From: Mesobacillus selenatarsenatis SF-1
GTDB lineage: Bacteria; Bacillota; Bacilli; Bacillales; Cytobacillaceae
Length of the DNA stretch: 39,077 nucleotides
Direction of reading: 5' to 3'
NCBI RefSeq assembly: GCF_000813125.1
Contig: NZ_BASE01000037.1
Span: 1-39,077, forward strand
Position 1 is the first letter of the stretch, and every line of letters starts with the position of its first letter. A program made the translations under genes and the position numbers. Shown one piece after another: positions 35,190 to 39,077 of the stretch. Below the pieces are notes generated by a model, which worked only from the letters and a program-made list of their open reading frames with translations, was not told the DNA's origin and ran no database searches.

Positions 35190-35413
35190 CTATTTCACTC
35201 CTTCAGGTAATAAACGGCGCTTTTCAGTTAGTTTACAGCAAAAATTGCCACAATAATCATTTTTTAAGTTTGTGATTATATGTACAAGCATAATTATGTT
35301 ATTAATCATACGACATCCTTATCAATCCCGCAATCTGAACAACTTAATTTATTTATTTTTATCAGAATTTCTGTTAAAATCACTTCTTTTTAAGTTACCC
35401 TTAAATGCTCCAT

Positions 35414-35443
35414 AAAAAAACCTTCCTGATAAAAGGAAGGTTT
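35414..35443 (-). terminator. Terminator of the DAHP synthase gene
   Basis: Stem AAACCTTCC / GGAAGGTTT with an 8-base loop, followed on the minus strand by TTTTTTTAT. It separates this gene from ccpA. Confidence 0.9.
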
Positions 35444-35451
35444 CAAGAACT

Positions 35452-36525
35452 TTATACTCTCACAAATGGAGTGTTTTTTAATCCTTCTAAAAACTCATCG
35501 AACTGCTTAAGGTCCATCTGCTGGGCATTGTCGGATAAAGCTATCGCTGGATCTGGATGAACCTCAGCCATGACTCCATCTGCTCCAATTGCAAGTGCAG
35601 CTTTGGCCGCTGGAAGCAACAAGTCTCTTCTGCCAGTAGAGTGGGTAACATCAACCATGACTGGCAAATGTGTTTCCTTTTTCAAAATTGGCACTGCAGA
35701 GATATCAAGTGTATTCCGTGTAGCTCTTTCGTACGTCCGGATTCCACGCTCACATAGAATGATCTGGCCATTGCCCTGTGACATGATATATTCAGCCGCA
35801 TTGATAAACTCTTCGATTGTGGCGGCAAGTCCACGTTTTAGTAAAATAGGTTTATTCACAGCTCCTGCAGCTTTTAGAAGCTCGAAGTTTTGCATGTTGC
35901 GGGCGCCGATTTGGATCACATCAAGGTAATCGACAGCGATTTCGATATCTGCAGGTGTGACAATTTCACTAATGACAGCGAGATCATATTCATCTGCGAC
36001 TCTCTTTAAAATCTTAAGTCCTTCTATCCCTAGACCTTGGAAGTCATAAGGTGAAGTCCGCGGCTTGAAAGCTCCGCCGCGCAGCAGCTTGAAGCCCTTG
36101 GCTTTAACTGCTTCAGCCACAGTCGCCACTTGTTCATATGACTCAACTGAACATGGACCGAAAACAAAGTCCGGTGTACCATCGCCGATTTTTAAGCCCT
36201 TAATATCAATGATTGTATCCTCAGGCTTTTTCTTCCTGGAGACGAGAAGAGCTTTGCGGTGGTCATCCGATTGAAGCTCAAGGCCTGCCTTGAAAACTTC
36301 CTTGAAAATATGTTCTATTGTTGAATTCTCAAAAGGACCGTTATTTTTTTCCTTGATCAAATCAAGCATTTCTCTCTCGCGCACAGGGTCATAACGGTAG
36401 ACACCCTGAGTTTCTTTTGCACGGCCAATTTCCTGGACGAGCAGGGCTCTTTCATTAATTAATGATAGAAGCTCTAAATTCAATTCATCCACACGATTTC
36501 TAAGCTGGTCAAGATTTTTACTCAT
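35452..36525 (-). CDS. aroA: Chorismate mutase - DAHP synthase fusion
   Basis: This 357-residue bifunctional enzyme starts the shikimate pathway. Residues 1 to about 90 are an AroQ-type chorismate mutase that senses chorismate and prephenate ([20 protein letters not shown]). From about residue 105 it is a KDO8P-type DAHP synthase, with [41 protein letters not shown] and [12 protein letters not shown]. The name aroA follows B. subtilis and does not mean EPSP synthase. I use the ATG at 36525 because it matches the family start and length; the frame runs on to 36591. The ribosome site (AAAGGACGGG) is weak, so an ATG at 36552 cannot be fully excluded. Confidence 0.93.
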   Translation of the reverse strand: MSKNLDQLRNRVDELNLELLSLINERALLVQEIGRAKETQGVYRYDPVREREMLDLIKEKNNGPFENSTIEHIFKEVFKAGLELQSDDHRKALLVSRKKKPEDTIIDIKGLKIGDGTPDFVFGPCSVESYEQVATVAEAVKAKGFKLLRGGAFKPRTSPYDFQGLGIEGLKILKRVADEYDLAVISEIVTPADIEIAVDYLDVIQIGARNMQNFELLKAAGAVNKPILLKRGLAATIEEFINAAEYIMSQGNGQIILCERGIRTYERATRNTLDISAVPILKKETHLPVMVDVTHSTGRRDLLLPAAKAALAIGADGVMAEVHPDPAIALSDNAQQMDLKQFDEFLEGLKNTPFVRV

Positions 36526-36894
36526 TTTCTGTCCCGTCCTTTCGGAATTCATTTTAGTCCTAACCCTAAGACTTTTCAAACAAAGAGACACCCATTACTT
36601 TACTGCACGCTGGAAATGCGTATAACTGATCTTTTTTAAATCACCAGAATTTCTGATGGTGCAATTTTTATAAAATCAGCTTTCTGCGGCTCCGAACCTA
36701 AAGCAATGTCACTTTAAAGCCGATAATAGAATAGAAGCCAGATGTAATAAAATGCAGCTAATGTGCTATGAATTAAGCTGTATAATATGATAAAGGTAAT
36801 TATATCTGAAAAAATATTGATTGTCACGTAAAAATTCTTTAATAATTAAACGCTTTTAAGTGATAAAGCATCGTATGAGATCTTAAGTTAGAGG
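36526..36894. other. Divergent intergenic region
   Basis: It must hold promoters for the DAHP synthase gene and the FtsA-like gene. A TATAAT at 36781-36786 on the plus strand lacks a convincing -35. A small inverted repeat CACCA / TGGTG lies at 36642-36661. No gene seen. Confidence 0.5.
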
Positions 36895-36903
36895 GTGCAT
36901 GAA

Positions 36904-39057
36904 TTGCATGTGAATAATAAACTGTTTGCGTTAGATATAGGAACCAGATCTGTTGTGGGAATCATCCTGGAAGAATCTGATGGACATTATGAAGCCGTCG
37001 ACATCATTGTCCGTGAACACAAGGAAAGGTCGATGCTGGATGGCCAAATCCATGATGTTTTGTCAGTATCCGAAATCATCACTGAAATTAAAGAGGCACT
37101 GGAAGTTTCACATGGCCCCTTAACAAAGGTCTGTGTTGCTGCAGCTGGCCGTGCACTGAAAACTGAACAATCAAAAGCTGTAGTCGATATTTCCGGCAAG
37201 CCGATGTTTTCAAAGCAGGACATCCTCCACCTTGAATTAAGTGCAGTCCAGCTGGCACAAGCTGCTGTTGCTGGTGCAAAACACAATGATCATCACTATT
37301 ATTGTGTCGGATACTCAGTACTTTATTACCAGCTTGATGGAGAAGGAATCGGCAGCCTGATTGACCAGCGAGGAAATGAAGCCTCTGTGGAAATCATTGC
37401 AACCTTCCTGCCAAAAGTTGTCGTTGAATCACTGCTATCTGCTTTGGACCGGGCTGGTCTTGAGATGGACGCTCTTACTCTTGAACCGATTGCTGCAATC
37501 AATGTGTTGATTCCTGCGTCTATGAGGAGATTGAATGTCGCTCTTGTTGATATAGGCGCAGGGACATCCGATATCGCTCTCACTGACTCCGGTACGGTAA
37601 TTGCCTATGGAATGGTACCAGTAGCGGGGGATGAAATCACTGAAGCAGTTAGTGATGAGTTTTTGCTGGACTTCCCTCTTGCTGAAAAAGCAAAGCGGGA
37701 CCTGCATGACAATCAGTCAATCTCAATCACAGACATACTTGGCTTTGAAACAGTGGTCAGCAAGGATGAAGCTGTAGAACGTATCGCCCCTGCAATAGAC
37801 CGTTTGGCAGAAACAATCGGAGAAGAAATTCTCAGGCTGAATGGCAATAAATCCCCTAAAGCAGTGATGCTTGTCGGAGGAGGAAGCCTTACACCTGATT
37901 TACCCAGGAGGCTAGCCGCCAAATTGAATCTGCCGGAAAACAGGGTCGCCATCCGTGGACTCGATGCAATCAATTCCGTGTCATTTGCAGATCATATAAC
38001 GAAAGGTCCTGAACTTGTGACGCCAATCGGTATTGCCATTGCAGCCAAACAATCTCCTGTCCAATACCACACAGTTCATGTGAACGGCCAGCCGGTAAGG
38101 CTGTTCGAAGTCAACAAATTGACCGTTGGCGATTGTCTGCTGGCTGCTGGGATTAAAATGAATAAGCTTTACGGCAGACCGGGTCTTGCTATGATTGTCA
38201 GCCTGAATGGCAAAAATGTGACCATACCCGGTAAGCATGGACAGCAACCCGTATTATTGAAAAATGGTTTACCTTGCTCATTCGATGATCAGGTAGATGG
38301 AGGAGATAAATTAACTGTCCAAAAAGGAGAGGATGGGGTCAGACCAGAGCTAACACTTGGTGACTTGATTGGTGAACTTCCTTCCAAGACCGTCGTTATC
38401 AACGGTAAAAGATATGAAGTTAGCGCAGGTTTGACCTGCAACCGTCTTCCTGCTTCGATGTCCCAACCTGTCACAGACAGAGACGAGATTGTTTTTGACA
38501 TAGCCGACACTGTTGAAGTCGTTCTAAAGGAGCTTAAACTCGCAGAATTACTCAATGATACTCGCCCATTTTTTATAAAAATTGACGGTGTTGAACACAA
38601 AATCACAGAGTTCACGGGAAAGATTTATGTAAACGGTCTGGCAGCAAAATTGCAAAATAAAATTGACCATCTTGATGACATCCGTTTTGAAAAAGGTACG
38701 GAATCTACACTTAGAAGACTGGTAGAAATACTGGGGATGCCTGTTACTGAATCAATGCCGATCTTTTTCAACGGCCAGCAAATTCAACTTCAACAGGAAT
38801 TAATTCAATTCACCCGAGATAGAAGTAAGCTTGGAATGGACGAACGCATACATAGCGGGGATCATCTATCCACAAAGCAAAAGGATGTCCAGCCGTTTAT
38901 CTTTCAGGACTTATTCAACTTTGCACAGGTTGAAATCCCTAAAGACAGCCGCGGATTCACCCTGTTGAAAAACGGAGAAAAAGCAGCGTTTGACGATCGT
39001 CTTGCGCCCGGTGATGAGCTTAATATTATCTTTGAAAACCCAATAAGTCTAAAGTAA
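36904..39057 (+). CDS. FtsA/PilM-like actin-fold protein with C-terminal beta-grasp-like repeats
   Basis: About 717 residues from a TTG start at 36904, 8 bp after AGAGGG; a GTG at 36895 overlaps that site. Numbering here counts from 36895. Residues 8-385 have the actin-fold ATPase motifs: phosphate 1 LDIGTRS (13-19), phosphate 2 VDIGAGTSDIAL (218-229) and adenosine LVGGGSLTP (326-334), with an FtsA/PilM-type insertion (about 45-165). Residues 390-720 are unlike FtsA. They hold repeated modules with an NG turn and a closing GD-x-L or DD-x-I strand: DGGDKLTV, TDRDEIVF, LDDIRFEK, SGDHLST, PGDELNII. These resemble ubiquitin-like or ThiS-like beta-grasp folds. No membrane segment or FtsA amphipathic tail is seen. 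Function unknown. Confidence 0.85.
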   Translation: MHVNNKLFALDIGTRSVVGIILEESDGHYEAVDIIVREHKERSMLDGQIHDVLSVSEIITEIKEALEVSHGPLTKVCVAAAGRALKTEQSKAVVDISGKPMFSKQDILHLELSAVQLAQAAVAGAKHNDHHYYCVGYSVLYYQLDGEGIGSLIDQRGNEASVEIIATFLPKVVVESLLSALDRAGLEMDALTLEPIAAINVLIPASMRRLNVALVDIGAGTSDIALTDSGTVIAYGMVPVAGDEITEAVSDEFLLDFPLAEKAKRDLHDNQSISITDILGFETVVSKDEAVERIAPAIDRLAETIGEEILRLNGNKSPKAVMLVGGGSLTPDLPRRLAAKLNLPENRVAIRGLDAINSVSFADHITKGPELVTPIGIAIAAKQSPVQYHTVHVNGQPVRLFEVNKLTVGDCLLAAGIKMNKLYGRPGLAMIVSLNGKNVTIPGKHGQQPVLLKNGLPCSFDDQVDGGDKLTVQKGEDGVRPELTLGDLIGELPSKTVVINGKRYEVSAGLTCNRLPASMSQPVTDRDEIVFDIADTVEVVLKELKLAELLNDTRPFFIKIDGVEHKITEFTGKIYVNGLAAKLQNKIDHLDDIRFEKGTESTLRRLVEILGMPVTESMPIFFNGQQIQLQQELIQFTRDRSKLGMDERIHSGDHLSTKQKDVQPFIFQDLFNFAQVEIPKDSRGFTLLKNGEKAAFDDRLAPGDELNIIFENPISLK

Positions 39058-39062
39058 AAAAA

Positions 39063-39077
39063 CATCCTGTTTGGATG
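39063..39077 (+). terminator. Start of a probable terminator, cut by window edge
   Basis: CATCC-TGTTT-GGATG lies 5 bp after the stop of the FtsA-like gene and follows an A-run. The expected T-tract is outside the window. Confidence 0.5.

Noticed and set aside
36642-36661. CACCA/TGGTG hairpin as an attenuator of the DAHP synthase gene
   Set aside because: The stem is short and has no T-run on the strand that gene is read from.
36845-36862. AAACGCTTTTAA as a cre site upstream of the FtsA-like gene
   Set aside because: Three mismatches to the consensus, including the leading TG.

Overview
The window is chromosomal DNA from an endospore-forming member of the Bacillaceae (Bacillus sensu lato; a Mesobacillus- or Cytobacillus-like organism is my guess, not something the sequence proves). 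The support is an alpha/beta small acid-soluble spore protein, a GerW/YtfJ sporulation protein, EzrA, RefZ, CcpA, AcuABC, a T-box in front of tyrS, strong AGGAGG ribosome binding sites, and a gene order that follows the B. subtilis moaB-ackA-ytxK-tpx-ytfJI-yteJ-sppA-nadK2-ytcI-sspA-thiI-iscS-ezrA-hisJ-refZ-ytsP-dgcP-rpsD-tyrS-acsA-acuABC-ccpA-aroA segment. I see no prophage, insertion sequence, CRISPR array, rRNA or tRNA.

Layout. Positions 1-395 hold a 52-bp tandem repeat and the moaB terminator. Positions 396-4410 read leftward: an EcsC-family gene with moaB, then ackA, then the ytxK methyltransferase gene. Positions 4474-10725 hold a second 52-bp inverted-repeat array, tpx, ytfI-ytfJ and sppA-yteJ, then rightward nadK2 converging on rarD, and an HesB-fold gene. 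Positions 10877-17299 read leftward: ytcI, sspA, iscS-thiI (translationally coupled) and ezrA. Next are hisJ (+) converging on refZ (-), and ytsP (+) converging on a methionine gamma-lyase gene (-) with a perfect cre site. Then come the diguanylate cyclase gene dgcP (-), rpsD (+) with a probable S4-binding leader, tyrS (-) with a tyrosine T-box, and a large class A penicillin-binding protein gene (+). Positions 29219-36525 hold acsA (-) divergent from acuABC (+), then ccpA (-) and the fused chorismate mutase-DAHP synthase gene (-). The window ends with a long FtsA/actin-fold protein gene (+).

How the genes fit together. Acetate metabolism dominates: acetate kinase (overflow), acetyl-CoA synthetase (re-assimilation), the AcuA/AcuC acetylation switch that acts on AcsA, a second AMP-forming acyl-CoA ligase, and CcpA. 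A cre-like site lies in the acuA promoter and a perfect cre site lies in front of the methionine gamma-lyase gene. Other pairs are IscS-ThiI (tRNA 4-thiouridine and thiamine sulfur transfer), SppA-YteJ (membrane protease and its likely inhibitor), and a free-methionine-sulfoxide reductase facing a methionine-degrading lyase.

The least explained material is intergenic. Four short tandem-repeat arrays of unrelated sequence share only two periods (52, 52, 21 and 21 bp). A roughly 119-nt structured element occurs three times, with coordinated base changes in its stems. Among proteins, the 720-residue-class FtsA-like protein at the right end is the best candidate for new biology: an actin-fold ATPase joined to a string of ubiquitin-like (beta-grasp-like) repeats.
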